Shown: positions 11,305 through 26,614 of the stretch, piece by piece
Layout of the letters: the number at the start of each line of letters is the position of its first letter
Position numbering within the stretch: position 1 is the stretch's first letter
Source: Sympetrum striolatum
Lineage: Eukaryota > Arthropoda > Insecta > Odonata > Libellulidae
Reading direction: 5' to 3'
Length of the DNA stretch: 64,000 nt
NCBI GenBank assembly: GCA_947579665.1
Contig: OX388343.1
Span: 87,524,254-87,588,253, forward strand
Notes under the pieces: model-generated
What the model was told of the DNA's origin: nothing
What the model saw: only the letters and a program-made list of their open reading frames with translations
The model's database searches: none
Position numbers and translations under genes: made by a program

Positions 11305-14003
11305 ATGTTTAATGCTTGCCCAATAAAAAGCTCTTCTTGAAATTGTTCTTGCTTCTTCCTTAATATCCCTAGAATGTGCAATGTCCTTATTAAACTTTAT
11401 TTTTGAAAGATCTAATTGATCTCCCTTGGATCAATTTTCACAATAACAATTCCAAAGATTAAGTCTAATTTATTAGCATTTATACTACTCTCCCTGATCA
11501 ATATAAGGGCTTCCCTACATGACGTTTCTTTGGAAACCAGTAGATGATGTCACTCAGATGAATTCGTTTTCATAATTTCCTTCTGCTCTCTAGCTTTCGT
11601 TTTAATCTTAGTAAGAAACTTATTTTCCGTGAAATAATGAGAAAACGTACTCGACGAGATTTTGCTCTTGAATATTAATGCATTTCGCTCGTCATTTCAA
11701 ACGTTTTTGACCGCCTTTCAATTTTCGCTTTGACTTTTTATCGAGAATGAATTAAGATCTTTGGTTTCGGATGTTTTGGAAAAACCTTTGATGTCTTATA
11801 GACACATAGTTTCCGAGAGACCGGCAATTGAATCGTAAAGGAACATTGATGATAAAAACAATGGCATTGAAGACTGTCTTAAGTAAAGGCCACCATTTAT
11901 CTAACTTTGATCTAACCAAATAGACGTGTATATTTCTCGAACTATATGAAGTATCATTCCATACTATAATGTACTCAATTCATATACCCTCACCTGAGTA
12001 GTAAGTTTTCATTGGTAAGTGGTTGTGAAATCATTTTTTGTAAATTGACTTATTCACATAGCTTTCTTCGATTCATCCCACGCGCACTTATTGGCATGAT
12101 TCGGAGAGCATGGAAATTCGTCGAACACGAATTCTTATTCGAAGGCATATTATTCGAGCATCATTTCATCGAATGAAAAATCTACGAAAAGAGAATCACT
12201 CTAATGATTCTAAAGCTGCCCAAAGTTTGTTTTAAAGGACCTCGTTATCAGCTGAAGTCTACGATCACCTCCTAGGATGGGTGTGGGCATCGAGAGTGGC
12301 ATTTTTTCTAAGAGTTTGATTTCGAAGTATTTGTCATACAAAATTTTTCCTGTACCTAATATCTTTAATGACAACATTACGAAAATCCAGATTGGGATGC
12401 CAAATATATGGAAATTAATATATTCAATAATTGCATCGGAAATTTTCGCGAATCAAATCTTCCGCGTCCTCTCTTCAGACTCATTCAACGACGAGATTGA
12501 TAAACCATGATTATTCGGTCGAGTGACCGCTCTGAATTCCTTATGCGTCTCTCTTCCCCAATATTCCATTCCTTTTACCTCATTATATTTTATTTACGTT
12601 ACCCTTCTTCCATGAAGAAGCGGCTGAATCCGTAGATTTTACAGTGTATGTATATTTAAACGAAGTCTTCCTCGGCTCAGGTTTACGTAACCGAAAAACT
12701 ATTGATATTATTTGCCAAACTTTACTTTGATTGTATTTTTCAAAGCACAACAAATGAATCTGAAATCGAATAAGAGTCCCTCGTATTCACACAACGTTAG
12801 CGCTTGGTGCATTGAAATGTTTCTATGTCGCTTAGTTTGTACTTGAGCTGGCAAAAATTCATTCAATTGATCCGCGCATACTAATGGAAAACCAGAATAT
12901 TTAAAGAAAATTACGGCATAATATCAATGATATTTGAGGAAAGGGAAATCGTATCTTAGGCTCTCCGTTAGACAATACAATTGCAACGTAAGAGACTTCG
13001 GAACCACGTCCCGCTATCCTTCATAGTACTCTTTAGTTTCCTCTTCACGAGTTTATAATTTCACTCACTGCTCAAGTTTTGCCTTCTGATGTTACACATG
13101 CAATGAACTCATGGAATGAGCAGCCTTCGGTGAGCATCCTCTTATTGAACGCGTTGGTCATTTTCCCTCTTCAAAGAATTTCGTTAGAATGGTTTGTCTA
13201 GTGTTTTATTCATTGGTAGCATCAGTATATGACTGTCAACCGCGTCCGTCGGAACGGTCGAAGAAAGAAAGCGAAGCTCGGAGAGATTGTCTGATTAACC
13301 TGTGCAAGTTTGAACTTGTTTATGAATGGGAAGACAGTGAATTTTACATGGGTAGCGAATAACCATGGTAGAAGTAGACATCGCCAGACTGCTCCAAATA
13401 AAATCCTAGTAATTGGAGGACTACATTTGATAGAGGTACTGAGGCCTTTCAAACGATCGTCAATGCACGAGTGATTCCTCTAGCATCGATTTTACGAAGT
13501 TTTTATCGCACGAATTAGTTTCACACTGTGCTTCCGATTTCAGCTCAATGTAGCCCGATGTATGAACAATAGGTTGATCAGAGAAAGAATATTTTCAAAA
13601 ATTTAAATTTGACGAGAAATCATATTCGGTAGAGAAAGTACATGTAACATCTCATGAGATTATATTGTATCGATGTATTTTAAAAGCCATGCATTGGATT
13701 CCCTATTTATTTAGGACGAAGAGGAAATACTACAAATGTTGCTATAGATTTTCCTTCTCCTACGCAAAGGGATTAGTAGGTAATATCTTGTAATCGTAAC
13801 TGATATCTTGCCTAGTTAGAATTAAGAGAAAGAAATTAATCAAATACGTTTTATTCAACGAACTCGTGATATGATGAAGAGGAAGCCTATAGACAAAGGA
13901 CGAGCATCAGTTGCAATACGCTTGGGTCTCCAAGGAGGATTTCGTTGAAATCAGGAATATTTGATGGCAGTTTAGTATGCGGGATGATTCGAAGGAGATC
14001 CAT

Positions 14004-15280
14004 TCAGTAGTGTCCGTTGTGTCCATAGGCGAAGTTGTTACCATTGGCGAGAGATGTGGCTCCTCCGTGGTATCCTCCGACAGCGTAGCCTCCGTGGCCA
14101 CCGTAGGCAGCGATGCCGTGACCGATGGCGACGTTATTGGAGTTGGCGAAAGAGGATGCACCACCGTAATGACCTCCTCCGTAGGCGATGACGCCTCCGT
14201 AGTGAGCAGCTCCTCCGTAGTGCTGCTGTGGGTGCACTGCTTTTCCAGCTCGCTTCACCACTGCGTTGAATCCGTTGTGGTTGTCTGCGGTGTATTCCAC
14301 AGTTCTGATGGTGCCATCGGATTCATGCAGGCTGTATGCACCCTTGACGACGTCTCCGTCTCTGGTCTCCCATTGGCTCTTGGCGTCTCCGGTTTTGTGG
14401 TCGCTGACGCCGTAATCGAAGTTGTACTTGGGATGGGCCTGAAAGTGTATTGAAGTACATGGCGTGTAAATGCTCCGCGGGTCAGTGGTGCAAGGATGCA
14501 CATCATTATTACCAACTCATACTGGAAAAACAAGATATCTTCTACCACTTGAATCGATTGAGGCGATAGTTGGATTCGTTATTTTTTTCGGAAGAGGAAG
14601 TCTGCGGATATCAATATTTCGAACGTCGTTTCCGGAAATACTAGGAAGGGTATTTTAAGCAAACTTCTTACGTAGTGATCCAAGTGACCTCCGTCCCCGT
14701 AGTGACCACCAGGATAGGCAAAGGAGGAAGCTGCAAGAGCAACGATGAGCAAAACCTGAAAAAGAGCACCAAAACTCATAAGAAAACACTTTCAAACGGC
14801 AACAAAAATCCTAATCCGCAAATGATAATGAGACAGCATTTAGACAAGAAAATAATGTCATTCGAGAACTAACTGTAAATAATGTACATATTATTTCGAA
14901 TCACTTAGATATTGATGAAAAGAAGGTTGTGGATGGCACTATGCTTAGCAAAGGGGTCATCTACTAAGGAGTGTTTCGAATATAATTTTTAGATGCTACA
15001 CAATTATTTTGGAAACATTTGAACGGCTGCGACTTTTGAAACCGAAGAGCAATATGGAATTTTGAAAAGTAAATTAATTTCTGTATATTTTTATTTTCAG
15101 GAAGCAATCCTCTCGACCAATTGAGGGTTACTGTGAGGTAACTCAGCATAAGTATGATTATAATGGTTATGAAAAATCTCATCCTATCCGTAACTTATTG
15201 TAATAGCGGGAGAGACCGATCGTTCGATATGATAGTGTGAAAAGGCAAATGATTGCCTTCCTTACCTGTGACACCTTCAT
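14004..15280 (-). CDS. Gene A, unit 3: RR-2 cuticular protein, His112/terminal Tyr form
   Basis: Exons 15266-15280, 14672-14755 and 14004-14438; 177 residues. This is the first subtype B copy in the window: His112 replaces Leu (YGGAAHYGG) and the protein ends NGHY because the codon after His is TAC rather than TAA. Linked markers downstream of the gene are ctcgtgatatg and gaggaagcc near 13862-13888, and tttttatcgcac near 13500. Otherwise it is as unit 1. AATAAA on the minus strand is at 13850-13855. Confidence 0.93.
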
Positions 15281-17036
15281 GATTGTGCTGTTAAGTTCTC
15301 GAGAGTACTGGAAGTGGGATACTGATGCTCTCGGCATCGACGCATCTCTATTTTATAGTCGATTGGTAAATACGGGCGTGTGAGAAAGCGGAATACGGTA
15401 TCGGGTGCTGGTCACGGTCTAGAGAATAAATTGGAAGGCGGAATTCGGCGGCGGGCAAATTTTGAAACTCGGGCGTGGGGCGAGGGCTTGTTGGAAAGTC
15501 ATTTGTGGAGAAATTAAAATTTAAACTCTGTGATTGCAAAGAATTTCCAACGGTGGGCTGATCAGATCCAAGAAAACTATGATGGAGAATTCGAGAGTTC
15601 TCTTACTTAAATTATACAACGATTTTTCAACGTCTTTTGCAAGGTTACTTAATTGCCAGTGTTTTGGAATTTCGTAAAACCAAAGTCCGTCGTAAGATGA
15701 AATTGGACATGCCTTAGCATTTGATGTGGACGGCTGAAAGCTATCGCTGCACAATTTGTCGCTTCATCACATTGGTAAATAAATATATGTTGCTATGATA
15801 TTCATATTTTCGCACGGATTCTGCGTGCAATAGATGAATTCCTGAGACACTTAGAGAGGGAAGAGTAAAATTACTACTGGTTGGTTATTACTATTTGCAC
15901 AACATAGAGGTAGAAGAGTAATAAGTATCTTATGCTTCGCTTTAGTTTTTTTAGAGTCACAGGAATTTCCATGCGGTTTATTCATATACAAGATTACCTA
16001 TCACTTTTTCTGCGATCGACAAGTTTACTTCATTATTTGCTTCATTCACTGCGAGACTACATTTCCAAATGACAACAATGCTCTTTGCTGAATATCCACC
16101 GAAGACCACATCAGGAGAACCAACAAATCCTGATATTTCCTATAACGTCTCCTTAGTAAGTTTGTCTTGTTCCCATGAGATGTCCTTTGGATTCCACCGC
16201 GATGCCTGAAGCAAAGAAGCGACGACGTTTCGCCTACGTTGCAGTAGGTTTCTTCAGGTCGGTGATGTCTTTTCAAATGACTTAAAAGAACATCAAAGCG
16301 TATAAGGAAGTCCATTGACATTGATCTTTATTCTAAGCCAGTAGTGCTCAAAGAGTATCATAACGATACGACCGCTTGGCTGCATTAATAAATCCTATAA
16401 TAAAATACATCTAAAACTCGGTTAATGTATGACGTTTATCTTTATATGTATTTAATAATGTAGGATATCAATGTATTCGAGTGGCTGTCCGGACCCAAAT
16501 ATGGGATATTGGTATTAACTTGTGATACACTGAATGAAAAGGAATCAAAGTTCTGAGATTGTATGGGTTAGACCTATACAAGTGTTGATAGATCACAGTG
16601 ACAATATTTGCGAACATTTTCCTCTCCCTCAGTCGATAGGTATTTTCAATGATTCGAAGAATATAAGACCATTATATTTAACGTCAAGAAAATAATGCGG
16701 TGATAGACTATGATGTAATATCATTTTTCTCAAGACTATACCAATGCTATGAAACACCTAAGATACAAGGTATCATATCAAACCATGGGAAAACGGAACT
16801 AATGGAGCAAATCTGACGTAAAGGACTACCAAGTTTTGGTTCTTCACGATTTCCGAAATATAGACCATAACCACACCAATCACTCGGTACGATCTCCGCA
16901 TCATCAGATTTCACTTATTACGTATACGACCTGCGCCTTCGATTTTCAGATTCCTCTACTTGGATATAAATAGTGCACGCCCCGCTCACAGGGCATCAAT
17001 CGTCTCCTCCACAACCAACAGTCCACACCTAAAAAA

Positions 17037-17610
17037 ATGCATTCCTCTCAGGTGAGTTACAGAAGTCTCAGCCTGCGATACGATACGACTTTATAAGACT
17101 TGGCCTCACCGATCTGATTCTTCCGTTACAGATTGTTCTCCTGGTAGTCGCCACGGCGGCCGCAGCATACGCCTTCCCACCAGCAGCACACCACGGAGGA
17201 CATGGCCATCACGACGTCGACTACTACGTAAGCATTACTTATTTCATATCGAACGCCAGATTTCCAGAGATGTTCCGCTCTTTAACATAACTTCTCTTCA
17301 GGCTCATCCCCACTACAACTTCAAGTACGGAGTCCGGGACCAGCACACCGGCGACGTGAAGGACCAGTCGGAGTCTAGGGAAGGCGACGTGGTCAAGGGA
17401 TCCTACAGCCTCCACGAGGCCGACGGAACCATCCGCCAGGTGCACTACACCGCTGACGACCACAACGGATTCAACGCCGTCGTCACCAGGATCGGCAAGG
17501 CCGCCCATCCTCAGCATTACGCCCATGTCGCTCGGCCTGTCATCGCGTACGGACACCACGGCTCAGCTTCGTATGCTCACGGAGACAACTACCCCCCGCA
17601 TCATTATTAA
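17037..17610 (+). CDS. Gene B, unit 3: RR-2 cuticular protein
   Basis: Exons 17037-17051, 17132-17227 and 17302-17610; 139 residues, Glu64 and Pro136. It shares the gccagatttcc intron 2 variant and the upstream tctcaagact variant with unit 2. So the gene B half of unit 3 resembles unit 2, while its gene A half resembles units 5 and 7, a mosaic that suggests exchange within units. Confidence 0.95.
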
Positions 17611-20312
17611 ATGTTTAATGCTTGCCCAATAAAAAGCTCTTCTTGAAATTGTTCTTGCTTCTTCCTTAATATCCCTAGAATGTGCAATGTCCTTATTAAA
17701 CTTTATTTTTGAAAGATCTAATTGATCTCCCTTGGATCAATTTTCACAATAACAATTCCAAAGATTAAGTCTAATTTATTAGCATTTATACTACTCTCCC
17801 TGATCAATATAAGGGCTTCCCTACATGACGTTTCTTTGGAAACCAGTAGATGATGTCACTCAGATGAATTCGTTTTCATAATTTCCTTCTGCTCTCTAGC
17901 TTTCGTTTTAATCTTAGTAAGAAACTTATTTTCCGTGAAATAATGAGAAAACGTACTCGACGAGATTTTGCTCTTGAATATTAATGCATTTCGCTCGTCA
18001 TTTCAAACGTTTTTGACCGCCTTTCAATTTTCGCTTTGACTTTTTATCGAGAATGAATTAAGATCTTTGGTTTCGGATGTTTTGGAAAAACCTTTGATGT
18101 CTTATAGACACATAGTTTCCGAGAGACCGGCAATTGAATCGTAAAGGAACATTGATGATAAAAACAATGGCATTGAAGACTGTCTTAAGTAAAGGCCACC
18201 ATTTATCTAACTTTGATCTAACCAAATAGACGTGTATATTTCTCGAACTATATGAAGTATCATTCCATACTATAATGTACTCAATTCATATACCCTCACC
18301 TGAGTAGTAAGTTTTCATTGGTAAGTGGTTGTGAAATCATTTTTTGTAAATTGACTTATTCACATAGCTTTCTTCGATTCATCCCACGCGCACTTATTGG
18401 CATGATTCGGAGAGCATGGAAATTCGTCGAACACGAATTCTTATTCGAAGGCATATTATTCGAGCATCATTTCATCGAATGAAAAATCTACGAAAAGAGA
18501 ATCACTCTAATGATTCTAAAGCTGCCCAAAGTTTGTTTTAAAGGACCTCGTTATCAGCTGAAGTCTACGATCACCTCCTAGGATGGGTGTGGGCATCGAG
18601 AGTGGCATTTTTTCTAAGAGTTTGATTTCGAAGTATTTGTCATACAAAATTTTTCCTGTACCTAATATCTTTAATGACAACATTACGAAAATCCAGATTG
18701 GGATGCCAAATATATGGAAATTAATATATTCAATAATTGCATCGGAAATTTTCGCGAATCAAATCTTCCGCGTCCTCTCTTCAGACTCATTCAACGACGA
18801 GATTGATAAACCATGATTATTCGGTCGAGTGACCGCTCTGAATTCCTTATGCGTCTCTCTTCCCCAATATTCCATTCCTTTTACCTCATTATATTTTATT
18901 TACGTTACCCTTCTTCCATGAAGAAGCGGCTGAATCCGTAGATTTTACAGTGTATGTATATTTAAACGAAGTCTTCCTCGGCTCAGGTTTACGTAACCGA
19001 AAAACTATTGATATTATTTGCCAAACTTTACTTTGATTGTATTTTTCAAAGCACAACAAATGAATCTGAAATCGAATAAGAGTCCCTCGTATTCACACAA
19101 CGTTAGCGCTTGGTGCATTGAAATGTTTCTATGTCGCTTAGTTTGTACTTGAGCTGGCAAAAATTCATTCAATTGATCCGCGCATACTAATGGAAAACCA
19201 GAATATTTAAAGAAAATTACGGCATAATATCAATGATATTTGAGGAAAGGGAAATCGTATCTTAGGCTCTCCGTTAGACAATACAATTGCAACGTAAGAG
19301 ACTTCGGAACCACGTCCCGCTATCCTTCATAGTACTCTTTAGTTTCCTCTTCACGAGTTTATAATTTCACTCACTGCTCAAGTTTTGCCTTCTGATGTTA
19401 CACATGCAATGAACTCATGGAATGAGCAGCCTTCGGTGAGCATCCTCTTATTGAACGCGTTGGTCATTTTCCCTCTTCAAAGAATTTCGTTAGAATGGTT
19501 TGTCTAGTGTTTTATTCATTGGTAGCATCAGTATATGACTGTCATCCGCGTCCGTCGGAACGGTCGAAGAAAGAAAGCGAAGCTCGGAGAGATTGTCTGA
19601 TTAACCTGTGCAAGTTTGAACTTGTTTATGAATGGGAAGACAGTGAATTTTACATGGGTAGCGAATAACCATGGTAGAAGTAGACATCGCCAGACTGCTC
19701 CAAATAAAATCCTAGTAATTGGAGGACTACATTTGATAGAGGTACTGAGGCCTTTCAAACGATCGTCAATGCACGAGTGATTCCTCTAGCATCGATTTTA
19801 CGAAGTTTTTAACGCACGAATTAGTCTCACACTGTGCTTCCGATTTCAGCTCAATGTAGCCCGATGTATGAACAATAGGTTGATCAGAGAAAGAATATTT
19901 TCAAAAATTTAAATTTGACGAGAAATCATATTCGGTAGAGAAAGTACATGTAACAGCTCATGAGATTATATTGTATCGATGTATTTTAAAAGCCATGCAT
20001 TGGATTCCCTATTTATTTAGGACGAAGAGGAAATACTACAAATGTTGCTATAGATTTTCCTTCTCCTACGCAAAGGGATTAGTAGGTAATATCTTGTAAT
20101 CGTAACTGATATCTTGCCTAGTTAGAATTAAGAGAAAGAAATTAATCAAATACGTTTTATTCAACGAACTCTTGATATGATGAAGAGAAACCCTATAGAC
20201 AAACAACGAGCATCAGTTGCAATACGCTTGGGTCTCCAAGGAGGATTTCGTTGAAATCAGGAATATTTGATGGCAGTTTAGTATGCGGGATGATTCGAAG
20301 GAGATCCATTCA

Positions 20313-21586
20313 TTAGTGTCCGTTGTGTCCATAGGCGAAGTTGTTACCATTGGCGAGAGATGTGGCTCCTCCGTGGTATCCTCCGACAGCGTAGCCTCCG
20401 TGGCCACCGTAGGCAGCGATGCCGTGACCGATGGCGACGTTATTGGAGTTGGCGAAAGAGGATGCACCACCGTAATGACCTCCTCCGTAGGCGATGACGC
20501 CTCCGTAGAGAGCAGCTCCTCCGTAGTGCTGCTGTGGGTGCACTGCTTTTCCAGCTCGCTTCACCACTGCGTTGAATCCGTTGTGGTTGTCTGCGGTGTA
20601 TTCCACAGTTCTGATGGTGCCATCGGATTCATGCAGGCTGTATGCACCCTTGACGACGTCTCCGTCTCTGGTCTCCCATTGGCTCTTGGCGTCTCCGGTT
20701 TTGTGGTCGCTGACGCCGTAATCGAAGTTGTACTTGGGATGGGCCTGAAAGTGTATTGAAGTACATGGCGTGTAAATGCTCCGCGGGTCAGTGGTGCAAG
20801 GATGCACATCATTATTACCAACTCATACTGGAAAAACAAGATATCTTCTACCACTTGAATCGATTGAGGCGATAGTTGGATTCGTTATTTTTTTCGGAAG
20901 AGGAAGTCTGCGGATATCAATATTTCGAACGTCGTTTCCGGAAATACTAGGAAGGGTATTTTAAGCAAACTTCTTACGTAGTGATCCAAGTGACCTCCGT
21001 CCCCGTAGTGACCACCAGGATAGGCAAAGGAGGAAGCTGCAAGAGCAACGATGAGCAAAACCTGAAAAAGAGCACCAAAACTCATAAGAAAACACTTTCA
21101 AACGGCAACAAAAATCCTAATCCGCAAATGATAATGAGACAGCATTTAGACAAGAAAATAATGTCATTCGAGAACTAACTGTAAATAATGTACATATTAT
21201 TTCGAATCACTTAGATATTGATGAAAAGAAGGTTGTGGATGGCACTATGCTTAGCAAAGGGGTCATCTACTAAGGAGTGTTTCGAATATAATTTTTAGAT
21301 GCTACACAATTATTTTGGAAACATTTGAACGGCTGCGACTTTTGAAACCGAAGAGCAATATGGAATTTTGAAAAGTAAATTAATTTCTGTATATTTTTAT
21401 TTTCAGGAAGCAATCCTCTCGACCAATTGAGGGTTACTGTGAGGTAACTCAGCATAAGTATGATTATAATGGTTATGAAAAATCTCATCCTATCCGTAAC
21501 TTATTGTAATAGCGGGAGAGACCGATCGTTCGATATGATAGTGTGAAAAGGCAAATGATTGCCTTCCTTACCTGTGACACCTTCAT
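20313..21586 (-). CDS. Gene A, unit 4: RR-2 cuticular protein
   Basis: Exons 21572-21586, 20978-21061 and 20313-20744; 176 residues, subtype A (Leu112, ends NGH). The protein is identical to units 1 and 2. The unit's single-base deletion near 21932 lies upstream of the TATA box (21654-21663), in the divergent promoter spacer, so coding is untouched. Confidence 0.93.
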
Positions 21587-23341
21587 GATTGTGCTGTTAA
21601 GTTCTCGAGAGTACTGGAAGTGGGATACTGATGCTCTCGGCATCGACGCATCTCTATTTTATAGTCGATTGGTAAATACGGGCGTGTGAGAAAGCGGAAT
21701 ACGGTATCGGGTGCTGGTCACGGTCTAGAGAATAAATTGGAAGGCGGAATTCGGCGGCGGGCAAATTTTGAAACTCGGGCGTGGGGCGAGGGCTTGTTGG
21801 AAAGTCATTTGTGGAGAAATTAAAATTTAAACTCTGTGATTGCAAAGAATTTCCAACGGTGGGCTGATCAGATCCAAGAAAACTATGATGGAGAATTCGA
21901 GAGTTCTCTTACTTAAATTATACAACGATTTTTAACGTCTTTTGCAAGGTTACTTAATTGCCAGTGTTTTGGAATTTCGTAAAACCAAAGTCCGTCGTAA
22001 GATGAAATTGGACATGCCTTAGCATTTGATGTGGACGGCTGAAAGCTATCGCTGCACAATTTGTCGCTTCATCACATTGGTAAATAAATATATGTTGCTA
22101 TAATATTCATATTTTCGTACGGATTCTGCGTGCAATAGATGAATTCCTGAGACACTTAGAGAGGGAAGAGTAAAATTACTACTGGTTGGTTATTACTATT
22201 TGCACAACATAGAGGTAGAAGAGTAATAAGTATCTTATGCTTCGCTTTAGTTTTTTTAGAGTCACAGGAATTTCCATGCGGTTTATTCATATACAAGATT
22301 ACCTATCACTTTTTCTGCGATCGACAAGTTTACTTCATTATTTGCTTCATTCACTGCGAGACTACATTTCCAAATGACAACAATGCTCTTTGCTGAATAT
22401 CCACCGAAGACCACATCAGGAGAACCAACAAATCCTGATATTTCCTATAACGTCTCCTTAGTAAGTTTGTCTTGTTCCCATGAGATGTCCTTCGGATTCC
22501 ACCGCGATGCCTGAAGCAAAGAAGCGACGACGTTTCGCCTACGTTGCAGTAGGTTTCTTCAGGTCGGTGATGTCTTTTCAAATGACTTAAAAGAACATCA
22601 AAGCGTATAAGGAAGTCCATTGACATTGATCTTTATTCTAAGCCAGTAGTGCTCAAAGAGTATCATAACGATACGACCGCTTGGCTGCATTAATAAATCC
22701 TATAATAAAATACATCTAAAACTCGGTTAATGTATGACGTTTATCTTTATATGTATTTAATAATGTAGGATATCAATGTATTCGAGTGGCTGTCCGGACC
22801 CAAATATGGGATATTGGTAATAACTTGTGATACACTGAATGAAAAGGAATCAAAGTTCTGAGATTGTATGGGTTAGACCTATACAAGTGTTGATAGATCA
22901 CAGTGACAATATTTACGAACATTTTCCTCTCCCTCAGTCGATAGGTATTTTCAATGATTCGAAGAATATAAGACCATTATATTTAACGTCAAGAAAATAA
23001 TGCGGTGATAGACTATGATGTAATATCATTTTTCTCATGACTATACCAATGCTATGAAACACCTAAGATACAAGGTATCATATCAAACCATGGGAAAACG
23101 GAACTAATGGAGCAAATCTGACGTAAAGGACTACCAAGTTTTGGTTCTTCACGATTTCCGAAATATAGACCATAACCACACCAATCACTCGGTACGATCT
23201 CCGCATCATCAGATTTCACTTATTACGTATACGACCTGCGCCTTCGATTTTCAGATTCCTCTACTTGGATATAAATAGTGCACGCCCCGCTCACAGGGCA
23301 TCAATCGTCTCCTCCACAACCAACAGTCCACACCTAAAAAA

Positions 23342-23915
23342 ATGCATTCCTCTCAGGTGAGTTACAGAAGTCTCAGCCTGCGATACGATACGACTTTATA
23401 AGACTTGGCCTCACCGATCTGATTCTTCCGTTACAGATTGTTCTCCTGGTAGTCGCCACGGCGGCCTCAGCATACGCCTTCCCACCAGCAGCACACCACG
23501 GAGGACATGGCCATCACGACGTCGACTACTACGTAAGCATTACTTATTTCATATCGAACGCCTGATTTCCAGAGATGTTCCGCTCTTTAACATAACTTCT
23601 CTTCAGGCTCATCCCCACTACAACTTCAAGTACGGAGTCCGGGACCAGCACACCGGCGACGTGAAGGACCAGTCGGAGTCTAGGGACGGCGACGTGGTCA
23701 AGGGATCCTACAGCCTCCACGAGGCCGACGGAACCATCCGCCAGGTGCACTACACCGCTGACGACCACAACGGATTCAACGCCGTCGTCACCAGGATCGG
23801 CAAGGCCGCCCATCCTCAGCATTACGCCCATGTCGCTCGGCCTGTCATCGCGTACGGACACCACGGCTCAGCTTCGTATGCTCACGGAGACAACTACCCC
23901 CCGCATCATTATTAA
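23342..23915 (+). CDS. Gene B, unit 4: RR-2 cuticular protein with Ser16 and Asp64
   Basis: Exons 23342-23356, 23437-23532 and 23607-23915; 139 residues. Two replacements distinguish it. Ala16 becomes Ser inside the signal peptide (gcctcagca instead of gccgcagca), unique in the window. Glu64 becomes Asp in the RR-2 domain (SRDGD), shared with units 6 and 7. Asp is also what gene A has at the matching site (TRDGD), so this may be the older state. Pro136 is kept. Confidence 0.95.
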
Positions 23916-26614
23916 ATGTTTAATGCTTGCCCAATAAAAAGCTCTTCTTGAAATTGTTCTTGCTTCTTCCTTAATATCCCTAGAATGTGCAATGTCCTTA
24001 TTAAACTTTATTTTTGAAAGATCTAATTGATCTCCCTTGGATCAATTTTCACAATAACAATTCCAAAGATTAAGTCTAATTTATTAGCATTTATACTACT
24101 CTCCCTGATCAATATAAGGGCTTCCCTACATGACGTTTCTTTGGAAACCAGTAGATGATGTCACTCAGATGAATTCGTTTTCATAATTTCCTTCTGCTCT
24201 CTAGCTTTCGTTTTAATCTTAGTAAGAAACTTATTTTCCGTGAAATAATGAGAAAACGTACTCGACGAGATTTTGCTCTTGAATATTAATGCATTTCGCT
24301 CGTCATTTCAAACGTTTTTGACCGCCTTTCAATTTTCGCTTTGACTTTTTATCGAGAATGAATTAAGATCTTTGGTTTCGGATGTTTTGGAAAAACCTTT
24401 GATGTCTTATAGACACATAGTTTCCGAGAGACCGGCAATTGAATCGTAAAGGAACATTGATGATAAAAACAATGGCATTGAAGACTGTCTTAAGTAAAGG
24501 CCACCATTTATCTAACTTTGATCTAACCAAATAGACGTGTATATTTCTCGAACTATATGAAGTATCATTCCATACTATAATGTACTCAAATCATATACCC
24601 TCACCTGAGTAGTAAGTTTTCATTGGTAAGTGGTTGTGAAATCATTTTTTGTAAATTGACTTATTCACATAGCTTTCTTCGATTCATCCCACGCGCACTT
24701 ATTGGCATGATTCGGAGAGCATGGAAATTCGTCGAACACGAATTCTTATTCGAAGGCATATTATTCGAGCATCATTTCATCGAATGAAAAATCTACGAAA
24801 AGAGAATCACTCTAATGATTCTAAAGCTGCCCAAAGTTTGTTTTAAAGGACCTCGTTATCAGCTGAAGTCTACGATCACCTCCTAGGATGGGTGTGGGCA
24901 TCGAGAGTGGCATTTTTTCTAAGAGTTTGATTTCGAAGTATTTGTCATACAAAATTTTTCCTGTACCTAATATCTTTAATGAAAACATTACGAAAATCCA
25001 GATTGGGATGCCAAATATATGGAAATTAATATATTCAATAATTGCATCGGAAATTTTCGCGAATCAAATCTTCCGCGTCCTCTCTTCAGACTCATTCAAC
25101 GACGAGATTGATAAACCATGATTATTCGGTCGAGTGACCGCTCTGAATTCCTTATGCGTCTCTCTTCCCCAATATTCCATTCCTTTTACCTCATTATATT
25201 TTATTTACGTTACCCTTCTTCCATGAAGAAGCGGCTGAATCCGTAGATTTTACAGTGTATGTATATTTAAACGAAGTCTTCCTCGGCTCAGGTTTACGTA
25301 ACCGAAAAACTATTGATATTATTTGCCAAACTTTACTTTGATTGTATTTTTCAAAGCACAACAAATGAATCTGAAATCGAATAAGAGTCCCTCGTATTCA
25401 CACAACGTTAGCGCTTGGTGCATTGAAATGTTTCTATGTCGCTTAGTTTGTACTTGAGCTGGCAAAAATTCATTCAATTGATCCGCGCATACTAATGGAA
25501 AACCAGAATATTTAAAGAAAATTACGGCATAATATCAATGATATTTGAGGAAAGGGAAATCGTATCTTAGGCTCTCCGTTAGACAATACAATTGCAACGT
25601 AAGAGACTTCGGAACCACGTCCCGCTATCCTTCATAGTACTCTTTAGTTTCCTCTTCACGAGTTTATAATTTCACTCACTGCTCAAGTTTTGCCTTCTGA
25701 TGTTACACATGCAATGAACTCATGGAATGAGCAGCCTTCGGTGAGCATCCTCTTATTGAACGCGTTGGTCATTTTCCCTCTTCAAAGAATTTCGTTAGAA
25801 TGGTTTGTCTAGTGTTTTATTCATTGGTAGCATCAGTATATGACTGTCATCCGCGTCCGTCGGAACGGTCGAAGAAAGAAAGCGAAGCTCGGAGAGATTG
25901 TCTGATTAACCTGTGCAAGTTTGAACTTGTTTATGAATGGGAAGACAGTGAATTTTACATGGGTAGCGAATAACCATGGTAGAAGTAGACATCGCCAGAC
26001 TGCTCCAAATAAAATCCTAGTAATTGGAGGACTACATTTGATAGAGGTACTGAGGCCTTTCAAACGATCGTCAATGCACGAGTGATTCCTCTAGCATCGA
26101 TTTTACGAAGTTTTTATCGCACGAATTAGTTTCACACTGTGCTTCCGATTTCAGCTCAATGTAGCCCGATGTATGAACAATAGGTTGATCAGAGAAAGAA
26201 TATTTTCAAAAATTTAAATTTGACGAGAAATCATATTCGGTAGAGAAAGTACATGTAACAGCTCATGAGATTATATTGTATCGATGTATTTTAAAAGCCA
26301 TGCATTGGATTCCCTATTTATTTAGGACGAAGAGGAAATACTACAAATGTTGCTATAGATTTTCCTTCTCCTACGCAAAGGGATTAGTAGGTAATATCTT
26401 GTAATCGTAACTGATATCTTGCCTAGTTAGAATTAAGAGAAAGAAATGAATCAAATACGTTTTATTCAACGAACTCGTGATATGATGAAGAGGAAGCCTA
26501 TAGACAAAGGACGAGCATCAGTTGCAATACGCTTGGGTCTCCAAGGAGGATTTCGTTGAAATCAGGAATATTTGATGGCAGTTTAGTATGCGGGATGATT
26601 CGAAGGAGATCCAT